Shown: piece by piece, positions 19,234-27,877 of the stretch
Layout: each line of letters opens with the position of its first letter
How positions within the stretch are numbered: position 1 is the first letter of the stretch
From: Candidatus Scalindua sp. SCAELEC01
GTDB taxonomy: Bacteria; Planctomycetota; Brocadiia; Brocadiales; Scalinduaceae
Direction of reading: 5' to 3'
DNA: 64,000 nt
NCBI GenBank assembly: GCA_004282745.1
Contig: SHMT01000015.1
Span: 60,282-124,281 of the forward strand
Position numbers and translations under genes: made by a program
Notes under the pieces: generated by a model
The model's input: only the letters and a program-made list of their open reading frames with translations
What the model was told of the DNA's origin: nothing
The model's database searches: none

Positions 19234-19824
19234 TCATGAATTTTCATTTTTCACCTTTTCTCTCATTTTTGAGAGCAAATCTTTAACTTTACCACTTGCA
19301 AGGATATTTTGAAACTGCTGCCGGTCTGTATGAAGAATACTCACACCCTCAATAGAGACATCATATATCTTCCACCCCCTTGAGGTTTTGAACATCATGT
19401 ACAATATCGAATACTTCTTATCCTTGGATGACAACACGGTTGGTATCTTCACTTTTTTCTTATTCACCGTAATCGGGGGGAGAAATTCAACCTTTTCATC
19501 GCTAAAAAGATCTATCTTATCAACATAAAAGCCTTGAAATTTTTTGATAAAGAGTTTCGTAAACTCACTCTTCTGTTCAGGATTGAACTTCGACCAGTAC
19601 TTCTTCCCTACGGATAATTTAGCCATTAAGGTCAAATCAAAAACCTGATCGGTAATCTCAATAACCTTCTCTTTCTTCTGTTCTAACGCCATCTCCTCAT
19701 CAGCCAGTACCGTCAAGACTTCATTAACAGATGTCTTCAATATTTCTTCAGGTTCCAATTCTCCACCTGCAATGGCAACGTGGGACAACAAAAGAAAAAA
19801 TAGTACATAGAAAATTTTTTTCAT
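19234..19824 (-). CDS. mlaC: MlaC/Ttg2D-type periplasmic phospholipid-binding protein
   Basis: About 196 aa. Start chosen at the ATG for MKKIFYVLFFLLL, which begins a clear signal peptide ending near IAGG; a GAGG motif lies about 10 bp upstream. Longer in-frame starts lack a signal. The mature protein matches the MlaC family: early EILKTSVNEVLTVL, then KKYWSKFNPEQKSEFTKLF and a C-terminal half with GWKIYDVSIEGVSIL. MlaC ferries phospholipid across the periplasm; the related HpnM is tied to hopanoids. The RND gene follows, and MlaA is two genes away. Confidence 0.9.
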   Translation of the reverse strand: MKKIFYVLFFLLLSHVAIAGGELEPEEILKTSVNEVLTVLADEEMALEQKKEKVIEITDQVFDLTLMAKLSVGKKYWSKFNPEQKSEFTKLFIKKFQGFYVDKIDLFSDEKVEFLPPITVNKKKVKIPTVLSSKDKKYSILYMMFKTSRGWKIYDVSIEGVSILHTDRQQFQNILASGKVKDLLSKMREKVKNENS

Positions 19825-20065
19825 ACTCTTATACCTCTTTCTAAGATCTCGCGACATACTCCCTAATAACGGGAACGGGAACAGGCGAAACCTTCTTGTG
19901 TGTTTCACAACCACAAAACTTGTAAAGATAAAGTAAAATTTATCATTTACGTAAGACAGAGAACAATTTGTCCATAATAGACAAATGGCCATTCAGTGTC
20001 AAGCAAATGATCATGTACCCCCCAACGGTGAGCGCATACCACCAAAATGTACGTCTTATTAATGA

Positions 20066-22168
20066 CTACGTTGATTGCGCCTGTATTGCCGTTATCGCTA
20101 CCGTATAGACGATGTCCTCCACTCGGCACCCTCTACTCAGATCGTTTACGGGCTTCTTCAAGCCCTGAAGGACCGGTCCTATGGCAACGGCCCCTGCAGA
20201 TCTCTGAACTGCCTTGTATGTATTATTTCCTGTATTAAGATCGGGAAATATGAGTACCGACGCCTTACCTGCAACACTGCTGTCAGGAAGTTTGATCCTG
20301 GCCACATCTGGATCAACTGCAGCATCGTACTGTATCGGGCCCTCAATTATCAGATCAGGTCTTTTCCTCCGCGCAATTTCAGTAGCCTCTCTCACCTTCT
20401 CAACTTCCGGCCCTCTCCCAGATTTACCCGTAGAATAGGAGAGCATGGCAACAACCGGGTTAATGTTGAAATCTTTCGCAGTATCCGAACTTGATATCGC
20501 AATATCCGCAAGCTGTTCAGCATTTGGTTTCGGGATTATGGCACAATCCCCATATACGAGCACCCGCTCTTTCAGACACATGAGAAAAACGCTGGAAGCA
20601 TTTACGATTCCCGGTTTTGTCTTGATTATTTCAAATGCCGGTCTGATAGTGTGTTGAGTTGTATTAACGGCACCCGAAACCAATCCATCCACGTCACCAC
20701 TGTATATCATCATAGTGCCATAATAGATGGCATCCTGCATCCGATCGAGTGCCATGTCTATCGTATAGTTTTTGTGTTTCCTCAACTCATAAAAGGTATT
20801 TACATAATCATCAAATTTTTCTGACATTGTTGGATCTTCAATAGAAATCCCACTATCCAGTTTCACACCCAACAGAGTTGCTTTTTTTAATATCTCGTCT
20901 CTTTTACCCAGAAGCACTAAATCCGCAATACCCCTGGCCCTCACCCATTCAGCCGCTTTCAGAATTCTCTCTTCATTTCCCTCAGGAAGTACTATTCGCC
21001 TCTTTATTAAACGAGCTCTCTCTATGAGCTCGTATTTAAACATCTCTGGTGTCCTCTTCTTGACCTTAACCAGATTCAATTTGTCATTTATTTTTTCATA
21101 ATCAACATTACGGCAAACCAAGTCCTTCGCAATATCGATCTTCTGTTTATCATCAGAAGAGACATGAACGGAAAGAGCATCAACTCTATTCGCCGTCTTA
21201 ATAGTATTACCCTTGACACTGAAAATGGGTAGTGGCAAATCACTCAGGCTTCCGATTAAATCCATTATGCTCCTATTTGGCAAGAGCCCCCCAGTTAAAA
21301 CGATACCCGATATATTGGGACAGGTAGGTGAGATTAAGGATACTATACAGCCAAGGAGTATCTCATCTCTATCTCCACCGGTAATAATCAATGTTCCATC
21401 ATGGAGATATTTCAGAGCATTCCCAAACCCCATAGAAGCGATGATCGTCTCAACTGCAATATTTGAGAGGTGTTCATGGCCGAACAACATCTCAGCATCT
21501 AGGCTCCTCACGATGTCATACAAACGCGGTCTTGGCAATATTGAATCATAGGGAACGGTTCCAAAATATTCTACGTTTCGTTTCTGGAGCTGTATCCTCA
21601 GACCTTCATCAATCTCAGCATATCTTTCCACCTCAACCTTATTTACCACAACACCCAGAAATTCGCAGTACTGTTCTTCAAAAGACTCCTTACCCGTTAA
21701 CACATCAGAATAGATCTCGTTTAATGACTTTCCATATCCATCTTCAACAAGAATTACTCCTGCGTTTAGATTATTTGCAAGGTCAGCATTTATATCAAGC
21801 TCAAACGCCGACATCGTTCCTAAATAGTCTGTGCCGTCAATAACAACAATGTCTTTTCCCTTCTCTACTTTCTTGTAAGAATCCTGAACTTCCCGAAAGA
21901 AGGTCTCATTATCATCTTTCGCAACGCAGTTTCTTAACTCCTTGAGGGATACCGGATTTATATCACTCAACTCATCTTCAATGCAAAATACCTCCTTAAT
22001 CATTATTGATTCTTTATCAAAATCTTCACCCTTCCTATATTTTTGACCTATCGGTTTAAAATAACCAACATTTGATACAATACCTCTGAGAGCATCAATT
22101 AACCCAAGACAGACAACGCTTTTCCCCGATTTCGGACCAGTCGATGCTAAGAAAATATTTTTTGCCAT
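20066..22168 (-). CDS. pta: Phosphate acetyltransferase, long form (BioD-like/DRTGG/PTA)
   Basis: Interconverts acetyl-CoA plus phosphate with acetyl phosphate plus CoA. The 700-aa protein has an N-terminal P-loop domain (STGPKSGKSVVCLGL, about 9-23) of the DethioB-synthase-like type, a central DRTGG domain (about 215-330) and a C-terminal catalytic PTA domain with STGKSGRGPEVEKV, GPIQYDAAVDP and FPDLNTGNNTYKAVQRS. No ackA is next to it here. Its place between mlaC and mlaA seems incidental. Confidence 0.96.
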   Translation of the reverse strand: MAKNIFLASTGPKSGKSVVCLGLIDALRGIVSNVGYFKPIGQKYRKGEDFDKESIMIKEVFCIEDELSDINPVSLKELRNCVAKDDNETFFREVQDSYKKVEKGKDIVVIDGTDYLGTMSAFELDINADLANNLNAGVILVEDGYGKSLNEIYSDVLTGKESFEEQYCEFLGVVVNKVEVERYAEIDEGLRIQLQKRNVEYFGTVPYDSILPRPRLYDIVRSLDAEMLFGHEHLSNIAVETIIASMGFGNALKYLHDGTLIITGGDRDEILLGCIVSLISPTCPNISGIVLTGGLLPNRSIMDLIGSLSDLPLPIFSVKGNTIKTANRVDALSVHVSSDDKQKIDIAKDLVCRNVDYEKINDKLNLVKVKKRTPEMFKYELIERARLIKRRIVLPEGNEERILKAAEWVRARGIADLVLLGKRDEILKKATLLGVKLDSGISIEDPTMSEKFDDYVNTFYELRKHKNYTIDMALDRMQDAIYYGTMMIYSGDVDGLVSGAVNTTQHTIRPAFEIIKTKPGIVNASSVFLMCLKERVLVYGDCAIIPKPNAEQLADIAISSSDTAKDFNINPVVAMLSYSTGKSGRGPEVEKVREATEIARRKRPDLIIEGPIQYDAAVDPDVARIKLPDSSVAGKASVLIFPDLNTGNNTYKAVQRSAGAVAIGPVLQGLKKPVNDLSRGCRVEDIVYTVAITAIQAQST

Positions 22169-22624
22169 ACCCTAATAGGATCTCTTTTCACTTTAATCCA
22201 CAGAAATTTTGATTTCTCCATTACAGACACTGCGATTTCCACAACAGCACTATTAGTTTCATTGCAATTCAGGTCGTCCTTTTCACAAGAAACTCTCACC
22301 CATTTATAAGCACTGCTCAAGAAATCTACTCGTGAGATAGGGGCTATTACAGAATTCTGGATAAACTCCCATGATGAGCTGATTGAGAATCTTCGCATGA
22401 ACGAGCCAACGTCCTTTATCGGAGAAGAGGCTGATCGGTAGCTTCGGAACAGAGAGCCACAGTGTATGATATGGATTAATGTATTTTCAGTTTATGGAAA
22501 TTTACCAAGATAAGTACCGTCCAAAATAGAGGGAAGAAACCGCTCGTTGAAATTCAACCATTAGAAAAAATAGTTAAATTTCAACGAGCGTGAGGTGTTG
22601 GTAATTCGCAATCAACCAATTTGA
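22169..22624. other. Intergenic region pta to mlaA
   Basis: A 456-bp stretch. A 14-bp perfect inverted repeat lies just after the mlaA stop. A weak 83-codon frame (22147-22398, minus) overlaps the pta start, has no ribosome site and no family, and is not annotated. Confidence 0.5.
22541..22590 (-). terminator. Stem-loop downstream of mlaA
   Basis: Positions 22541-22554 (cgctcgttgaaatt) are the exact reverse complement of 22577-22590, with a 22-base loop. It lies about 35 bp past the mlaA stop on the minus strand. There is no clear U-run, so it may protect the mRNA end rather than terminate. Confidence 0.45.
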
Positions 22625-23416
22625 TTATTCTCTAATTTTCTTATTTCTATTTTGGATGTAAGAGTCTTGGACCGCAATATAGGGATCGATAGCAGGTTCT
22701 ATTATGGCTTCATACGTCTCCCCTTTTTCAAGGGCTATTTCATTAAACTCATTGTATATCCCCGACCCGGTAGTTACAAATGGTGTAACGGCAAATGATG
22801 CAATTGTAAGAGGGTTCAACGCCAGATCACCGAGAAAGCCAATAGTACCACGGACACTTGACGGTCCAATAAACGGCCATTCGATAAAGATGCCATTTCC
22901 GATTTTGTAATGACCAAGCGTCTGCCCAAAGTCTTCATCCTGGATTTCCAAATCAAAATATTTTTTGGCAGGATCGGTAAATCCTATCCCACCAATCGTA
23001 GAGTTAATAAGAAAACGCAACCCTTCTGTACCGGCCCCCTTAAATTTCCCCTGAAAAAGGCAGTTGAAAAAACGGATAGGCATTTTAATATTGGAAAAAA
23101 AATTCCTTACACATAATTGCGCTTTTTCCGGAACTACTTTATTGTACCCTGTAGCCATTGGCTTCACTGCGTAAAAATAAAATTTATCATTGAATGCATG
23201 GATAGCGCGGTTGTACGGCTGAATCGGATCCTTAATAAAGGTCGCTTCCAACTCTACATCGATACCATCAAAATCACTATCTTCAAGACCTTCTTTGCTT
23301 ATTCCCGCACCACCTGGTTGCGTCTCTAGATCTTGCAAGGTCTGAGCATAAGTTAATTCCGAATGAAAACCAAGGACAATAATAAACGCAAAAAATAACA
23401 AAAAGGATTTTCTCAT
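22625..23416 (-). CDS. mlaA: MlaA/VacJ family outer-membrane lipid-asymmetry protein
   Basis: About 263 aa. The ATG at 23416 (MRKSFLLFF) is chosen because GGAG lies about 8 bp upstream and it starts a signal peptide ending near LTYA; a GTG at 23431 is the longer option. Family blocks are visible: DPIQPYNRAIHAFNDKFYFY, NFFSNIKMPIRFFNCLFQGKFKGA and DFGQTLGHYKIGNGIFIEWPFIGPSSVRG. MlaA takes phospholipids from the outer leaflet. Unlike many VacJ proteins there is no lipobox Cys, so it may not be lipidated. The MlaC gene is downstream beyond pta. Confidence 0.93.
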   Translation of the reverse strand: MRKSFLLFFAFIIVLGFHSELTYAQTLQDLETQPGGAGISKEGLEDSDFDGIDVELEATFIKDPIQPYNRAIHAFNDKFYFYAVKPMATGYNKVVPEKAQLCVRNFFSNIKMPIRFFNCLFQGKFKGAGTEGLRFLINSTIGGIGFTDPAKKYFDLEIQDEDFGQTLGHYKIGNGIFIEWPFIGPSSVRGTIGFLGDLALNPLTIASFAVTPFVTTGSGIYNEFNEIALEKGETYEAIIEPAIDPYIAVQDSYIQNRNKKIRE

Positions 23417-23979
23417 AGTTCCACTCCTCACTTAGGGGCTGTACGTTAATGAAATTTATTTTAATCAATAATACAGGATTCTCTTATCTCGACCGTTATT
23501 TTAAGATCACTTCAGAGGAAACAAATACCAGCATGAAGCATTACAGGTAATTACCTTATAAAAAAAGGGCTCCTGTTGTTCACCCCTTCTTCTTTATCGA
23601 CATCGAACCAATATTCTTAAAAGACCCTATCATATATCTCTGTCAATGTGCAACTTTAAATTATGCAAAATCTTTCCTGAAAACCGTAACCAGTACAATC
23701 CTTCTAAGACAACAAGACCTAGGTAATCGCGCAATTCCCATGCCACCCATTGCCTCATAGGAGGTTTTACTCAAACAAAAATAGAAAAGTAGTGGAGTGA
23801 CAACACTTTACACTCTTCCGAAACAGCGTTAAATAGGCATCAAGAATAGATGAAACCTAAAGACCGCGAAATAATTTCACACTTCAGAGAAAAAAGTGGG
23901 ATTTTTAGACGCAATTTTTACGCAGGACAAAGTGTACTTCTCGCAATGTCGGCAACTAATACGTCTGAAATTAAGAGAC
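23417..23979. other. Intergenic region mlaA to mqnC
   Basis: A 563-bp stretch between the mlaA start and the mqnC stop. It should hold the mlaA promoter and the end of the mqn transcript. I see no convincing -10/-35 pair, repeat or RNA gene. A short frame at 23850-24071 runs into mqnC and is rejected. Confidence 0.4.
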
Positions 23980-25068
23980 TTAACCGGCCAATCTCGCGTA
24001 ATAGCAGTCCCGTTGAACAGGTTCAAAACCCATGGATTCTATCAGTGATGCCACTTCCTCTTTTTCCATAGAGTAGCTCACACCGGCTGCCTTAACAACA
24101 TTTTCTTCAATCATCGTGCTACCCAAATCATTTGCTCCAAATTTTAGTGCAAGTTGGGCGATTTTCGGCCCCTGCGTTACCCATGAAGCTTGGATATTGG
24201 GAATGTTGTCCAGGTAAAGGCGTGACACCGCTAGAGTTCTCAGATAATCAAATCCACCAATCCCGTGCCATACCCTTTCCCCAATGGAATTTGCCATAGG
24301 AGTATTTTTTGGCTGAAATGTCCAAGGGATAAAAGCGGTAAAACCTCCCGTATCATCCTGAAGCTCCCGAATACTTTCGAGATGAGTTATCCGCTCTTCT
24401 AAGGTTTCAATATGCCCAAACATCATCGTTGCCGTACTTCTTATCCCGAGACCATGTGCCTCTCTCATTACCTGAAGCCACTGCTTAGCAGAACATTTAT
24501 TAGGACTTAACTGGTCCCGGCATCTATCAGTCAGTATTTCAGCGCCACCGCCTGGAATTGTGTCAAGACCTGCATCTTTCAGCAGTGTTAGTATTTCCCT
24601 AATTGGCAAATCATTTAACTCTGAAAAGTATACTATTTCAGGAGGAGAAAACGAGTGAATGTGTACGGGAAACCTCATTTTTATCGAACGCAAAAGGTCA
24701 AGATAGAAACCAATCTTCAAATCAGGATGCAGTCCTCCCTGCATCAGGATTTGCCTCCCCCCCAATTGTACTGTTTCGTCTATCTTCTTAAAAATTTCAT
24801 CTTGCGATATCAAATACCCATCAGTACTATCACTGTCTTTATAAAAGGCACAAAATTTGCATCCAGAAACACAGACATTCGTGTAGTTTATGTTGCGATC
24901 GATTATATAGGTCCTATACGGTTCCGGGTGGAGCTCTTGACAAAACCTATCCGCCGCAACTCCCAAACCGATCAAATCGGAAGATTTCAGGAGTTTTACC
25001 CCCTCTTCCGAGGAAAATCTTTTTTGCAAATGCACTATATCAGCAATTTCACCACTCATTAAATCCAA
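23980..25068 (-). CDS. mqnC: Cyclic dehypoxanthinyl futalosine synthase (radical SAM)
   Basis: Radical SAM enzyme of the futalosine menaquinone route. The 362-aa protein has the cluster motif CVSGCKFC (C-x3-C-x2-C) preceded by IDRNINYTNV, the form seen in MqnC. LMQGGLHPDLKIGFYLDLL, HSFSPPEI and IPGGGAEILTDR also match. Its start overlaps the mqnA stop by 20 bp, so the two are translationally linked. MqnE is the nearest alternative, but the DRNINYTNVC and GGLHPD blocks favour MqnC. Confidence 0.93.
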   Translation of the reverse strand: MDLMSGEIADIVHLQKRFSSEEGVKLLKSSDLIGLGVAADRFCQELHPEPYRTYIIDRNINYTNVCVSGCKFCAFYKDSDSTDGYLISQDEIFKKIDETVQLGGRQILMQGGLHPDLKIGFYLDLLRSIKMRFPVHIHSFSPPEIVYFSELNDLPIREILTLLKDAGLDTIPGGGAEILTDRCRDQLSPNKCSAKQWLQVMREAHGLGIRSTATMMFGHIETLEERITHLESIRELQDDTGGFTAFIPWTFQPKNTPMANSIGERVWHGIGGFDYLRTLAVSRLYLDNIPNIQASWVTQGPKIAQLALKFGANDLGSTMIEENVVKAAGVSYSMEKEEVASLIESMGFEPVQRDCYYARLAG

Positions 25069-25846
25069 TTGTTACGCCCTCGCAGACCTCACCTAATTCC
25101 AACGCACAGCGATAAAATGCTTCCAACCCCTTTATTTCCCGTTCACCAAGATGGTACTTTATTGACTCTTTAAGGTACCGCAGACAACGCTCTTTTTCGA
25201 AATGAACCCTTTCAGACTCTGAAGATGCGATTCTATCTACAGACTTCACCCCTCTCTCTTTTGCATCTTTTAGAAGCTTATTTACCCCAAAGAGCCTAGA
25301 ATTCACCCTGGTAACCCAAACTGCATAGACAAAAGGAAATCCAACCAACTTTTTCCACTCCAACCCCAGATCTAACACATGAAAGCCCTCTTCGCTAAGC
25401 CTCATTGCATTATCCCCTATCACAAGAAAAGCATCAATCCCTTCGTCATTCACCGTGCCTTGATCATCCAAAACGACGTACTTCGGTTTTATCGAATATC
25501 TTTTCCACAGAATGATTTTTGTCAGAACACAAGAGGTTAAGGAATTTTTATCAAGCGCAACAACTTTGACCATTTCTACCTTAGGAGCCCTAATGAATAA
25601 TTTTACGCTTTCTACCGACCCATCTGAAGAAATTGAACAATCAGGAATGATTTTATACACATTTTTGCTTCTAAAATAGTTTACGGAAGGCATGAGAACA
25701 ACATCCAATTTATCATCCAAAAAAATTTTCGGCAAAGCAGAAGGAACTGCGTAGAACAAATCGACCTCGTCACGTCTCTCTTCAAGCCCATAGATCAGCG
25801 GCTTCGCATTCAAATAGGGTACAACACCGATCTTAAACCTAACCAT
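25049..25846 (-). CDS. mqnA: Chorismate dehydratase (futalosine pathway)
   Basis: MqnA turns chorismate into 3-enolpyruvylbenzoate, the first step of the futalosine route. The 265-aa protein has the family N-terminus IGVVPYLNAKPLIYGL, the VDLFYAVPSALPKIFLDDKLDVVLMPSVNYF block and the DLGLEWKKLVGFPFVYAVWVTR block. It is followed directly by mqnC and preceded by a membrane protein gene, with about 33 bp between. Confidence 0.94.
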   Translation of the reverse strand: MVRFKIGVVPYLNAKPLIYGLEERRDEVDLFYAVPSALPKIFLDDKLDVVLMPSVNYFRSKNVYKIIPDCSISSDGSVESVKLFIRAPKVEMVKVVALDKNSLTSCVLTKIILWKRYSIKPKYVVLDDQGTVNDEGIDAFLVIGDNAMRLSEEGFHVLDLGLEWKKLVGFPFVYAVWVTRVNSRLFGVNKLLKDAKERGVKSVDRIASSESERVHFEKERCLRYLKESIKYHLGEREIKGLEAFYRCALELGEVCEGVTIGFNEW

Positions 25847-25879
25847 CGAACGAAGTTCCCAAGGAGCATGATTTCACTT

Positions 25880-26455
25880 TCAATTCACAACAACTTTCTT
25901 TGAGGTTAAACGGGATAGATTTTCAGCACACAAAAAAATTTCATCTTTTTTGGGATATCTATCAAAATATTTTTTCCCTAACTCTTTACCACGTAAACTA
26001 ATCAGCCAGTGTCCAGCACGAATCTCTTTTCCGTGCCCCCTTGCACGCAACATTGCAAGCGTCTTTCCTTTACAAATATTTTCAACAACAATTTCATCAA
26101 TCTGACTAAAAGGGATCCGTTCGCTCTTAAGAGGTATGAACATAAACTTAATTTGTATATAAATTTCCCCGAAACTCTTATCCACAACTATTTTTTTGTC
26201 ATAAAAGAGTAAAATAATTCCCAGAAGTGGAAAGCTGATGAGCGAAATGATAATAGAGAAAAACAAAACCTTATCCATGAATACCGGTGAATGAAATAGT
26301 GAAAAAATATACACCTTTGCAGCTTGATACATGAGAAAAAAGACACAACTAATCCCTAACAGCATTCCTCCCATGGCTTTGGGAAACCGTGAACGCTTTA
26401 AATACATACTATTGTCATCTAATCCCGCAATGTGAAGGGTTACGACTATTCCCAT
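25880..26455 (-). CDS. Hypothetical membrane protein with two TM segments
   Basis: A 191-aa protein. Two hydrophobic segments lie at about 28-51 and 64-84. A soluble C-terminal part of about 105 residues is rich in beta strands and looks like a bacterial PH-type domain (IPLKSERIPFSQIDEIVVEN). AGGA about 6 bp upstream supports the ATG at 26455. It heads the transcript with mqnA and mqnC, but no link to menaquinone synthesis is evident from its sequence. The family is not identified. Confidence 0.65.
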   Translation of the reverse strand: MGIVVTLHIAGLDDNSMYLKRSRFPKAMGGMLLGISCVFFLMYQAAKVYIFSLFHSPVFMDKVLFFSIIISLISFPLLGIILLFYDKKIVVDKSFGEIYIQIKFMFIPLKSERIPFSQIDEIVVENICKGKTLAMLRARGHGKEIRAGHWLISLRGKELGKKYFDRYPKKDEIFLCAENLSRLTSKKVVVN

Positions 26456-26497
26456 AAAAATTCCTACTTTACGATATTCTACACTAGTTTGTTGTAG

Positions 26498-26525
26498 ATT
26501 TTAGCCACTATCTAATTTGCGTCAA
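26498..26525 (-). promoter_or_regulatory. Promoter candidate for the membrane protein-mqnA-mqnC operon
   Basis: On the minus strand TTGACG (26520-26525) is followed after 16 bp by TAAAAT (26498-26503). It lies 43 bp before the start codon at 26455 and is divergent from the alr promoter. Confidence 0.55.
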
Positions 26526-26542
26526 CTAATTTTTAAAAAAAC

Positions 26543-26570
26543 TTGTTTTTTAAACTGCCCAAACTAGAAT
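26543..26570 (+). promoter_or_regulatory. Promoter candidate for alr
   Basis: TTGTTT (26543-26548), 16-bp spacer, TAGAAT (26565-26570). It lies 36 bp before the alr start and would overlap the divergent promoter region of the mqn operon. Confidence 0.45.
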
Positions 26571-26606
26571 GAGCTTAAAAATTCACTCTTTGTAGGGTCA
26601 AAATAA

Positions 26607-27719
26607 ATGCGCAACGTTACATGGGCGGAAATTAGTCTAGATGCCGTAACTCATAATTTCAAAGCCATGAGAAAAAAAGTGGGGAAGGGGAGAAAGATCC
26701 TTGCAATGGTAAAGGCTGATGCGTATGGTCACGGTGCTATTCAAATCGGAAAGAGATTGGTACAAAATGGTGTGGACATGCTTGGTGTCGCCTTGCTAGA
26801 TGAAGGAAGAGAATTGCGAGAGAACAGTATTACCACCCCAATCCTTCTCCTAAACCCTATTTTACCGGAACAGATATACGAAGCGCTAAAACATTCACTC
26901 ATCATAACCATTTGCAACCTCCATTCAGTAAAAGAGATAGCAAAAGTTGCCAAAAAAAACTGTTTTGACGCAAAGATCCACATAGAAGTTGATACCGGGA
27001 TGGGAGGTACAGGAATAGATCCCAAAAATGCACTTTCCCTAATCAAGGCGATTCTTCCCTTTGAAAACCTTTCAATTGAAGGAGTTTTCACCCATTTTCA
27101 CTCGTCAGAAGAAACGGACAAATCATTTACGCAAAATCAGAATAACATATTTCAAAATATACTTCGGGAACTGAGGGATAATAGCATTCAGATCCCACTC
27201 ATTCATGCCGCAAATAGTGCCGCAACATTAACCATCCCGGAATCACACTTTAATATGGTAAGACTAGGATTAGCACTGTATGGAATTTACCCTCCAAATT
27301 CGGTTTCAAGAGAGGTTGATTTAAAACCTGTTTTGAGCTTGAAAACACGGATAATTAACACAAAACAACTTGAACAAGGAAGTACTGTGGGGTATGGGAG
27401 AACTTGCAAGCTCGTAAGACCCACAATAGTAGCGACGATTCCTGTTGGCTATAAGGATGGTCTCTTCCGGTCCTTTTCAAACCTTGGCAACGTTCTCATC
27501 AATGGAAAAACTGCCCCGATCTTGGGAAGGATCTGCATGGACAGATGTTTTGTTGACATAAGTCATATACCAGATGTTATTATTGGGGACGAGGTGGTCC
27601 TATTTGGAAGGCAAAAAAAGAGAACTATCAGAATAGAATCGGCCGCAAAACTCATAGACACGATCCCCCATGAAATTGTTTGTGCACTAGGCAGAAACGC
27701 TTTACGTATATACACATAA
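26607..27719 (+). CDS. alr: Alanine racemase
   Basis: PLP enzyme that makes D-alanine for peptidoglycan. The 370-aa protein has the PLP lysine K36 in MVKADAYGHGA, the substrate-binding block HFHSSEE, and the second catalytic Tyr in TVGYGRTCKL. The barrel and C-terminal beta domain are complete (DEVVLFGRQ near the end). Presence of Alr supports a peptidoglycan wall in this organism. Confidence 0.97.
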   Translation: MRNVTWAEISLDAVTHNFKAMRKKVGKGRKILAMVKADAYGHGAIQIGKRLVQNGVDMLGVALLDEGRELRENSITTPILLLNPILPEQIYEALKHSLIITICNLHSVKEIAKVAKKNCFDAKIHIEVDTGMGGTGIDPKNALSLIKAILPFENLSIEGVFTHFHSSEETDKSFTQNQNNIFQNILRELRDNSIQIPLIHAANSAATLTIPESHFNMVRLGLALYGIYPPNSVSREVDLKPVLSLKTRIINTKQLEQGSTVGYGRTCKLVRPTIVATIPVGYKDGLFRSFSNLGNVLINGKTAPILGRICMDRCFVDISHIPDVIIGDEVVLFGRQKKRTIRIESAAKLIDTIPHEIVCALGRNALRIYT

Positions 27720-27817
27720 GAGGAAAGACTTAATCGCTGTGCAAGTTGTTGCCACACTCGGATCCCAGTCACAACTCTTTATCCTCAAAAAAAACACTTG
27801 ACAAAAAAATCTAACTG

Positions 27818-27847
27818 TTGACATTTGTCCTTAATTTGTGATATCCT
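27818..27847 (+). promoter_or_regulatory. Promoter candidate for dnaG-rpoD
   Basis: A consensus TTGACA (27818-27823) is followed after 18 bp by TATCCT (27842-27847), 30 bp before the dnaG start. Another TTGACA at 27798 has no matching -10. Confidence 0.6.
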
Positions 27848-27877
27848 ACCACTATTTGGATATTTATCCCCATACAG

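Noticed and set aside
22147..22398. 83-codon open frame on the minus strand overlapping the pta start
   Set aside because: No ribosome site, no recognisable family, overlaps pta by 22 bp, low-complexity hydrophilic sequence.
23850..24071. 73-codon frame overlapping the mqnC end
   Set aside because: Antisense to mqnC over half its length, no ribosome site or family.
27798..27803. Second TTGACA before dnaG
   Set aside because: No -10-like hexamer at 16-18 bp; the copy at 27818 fits better.
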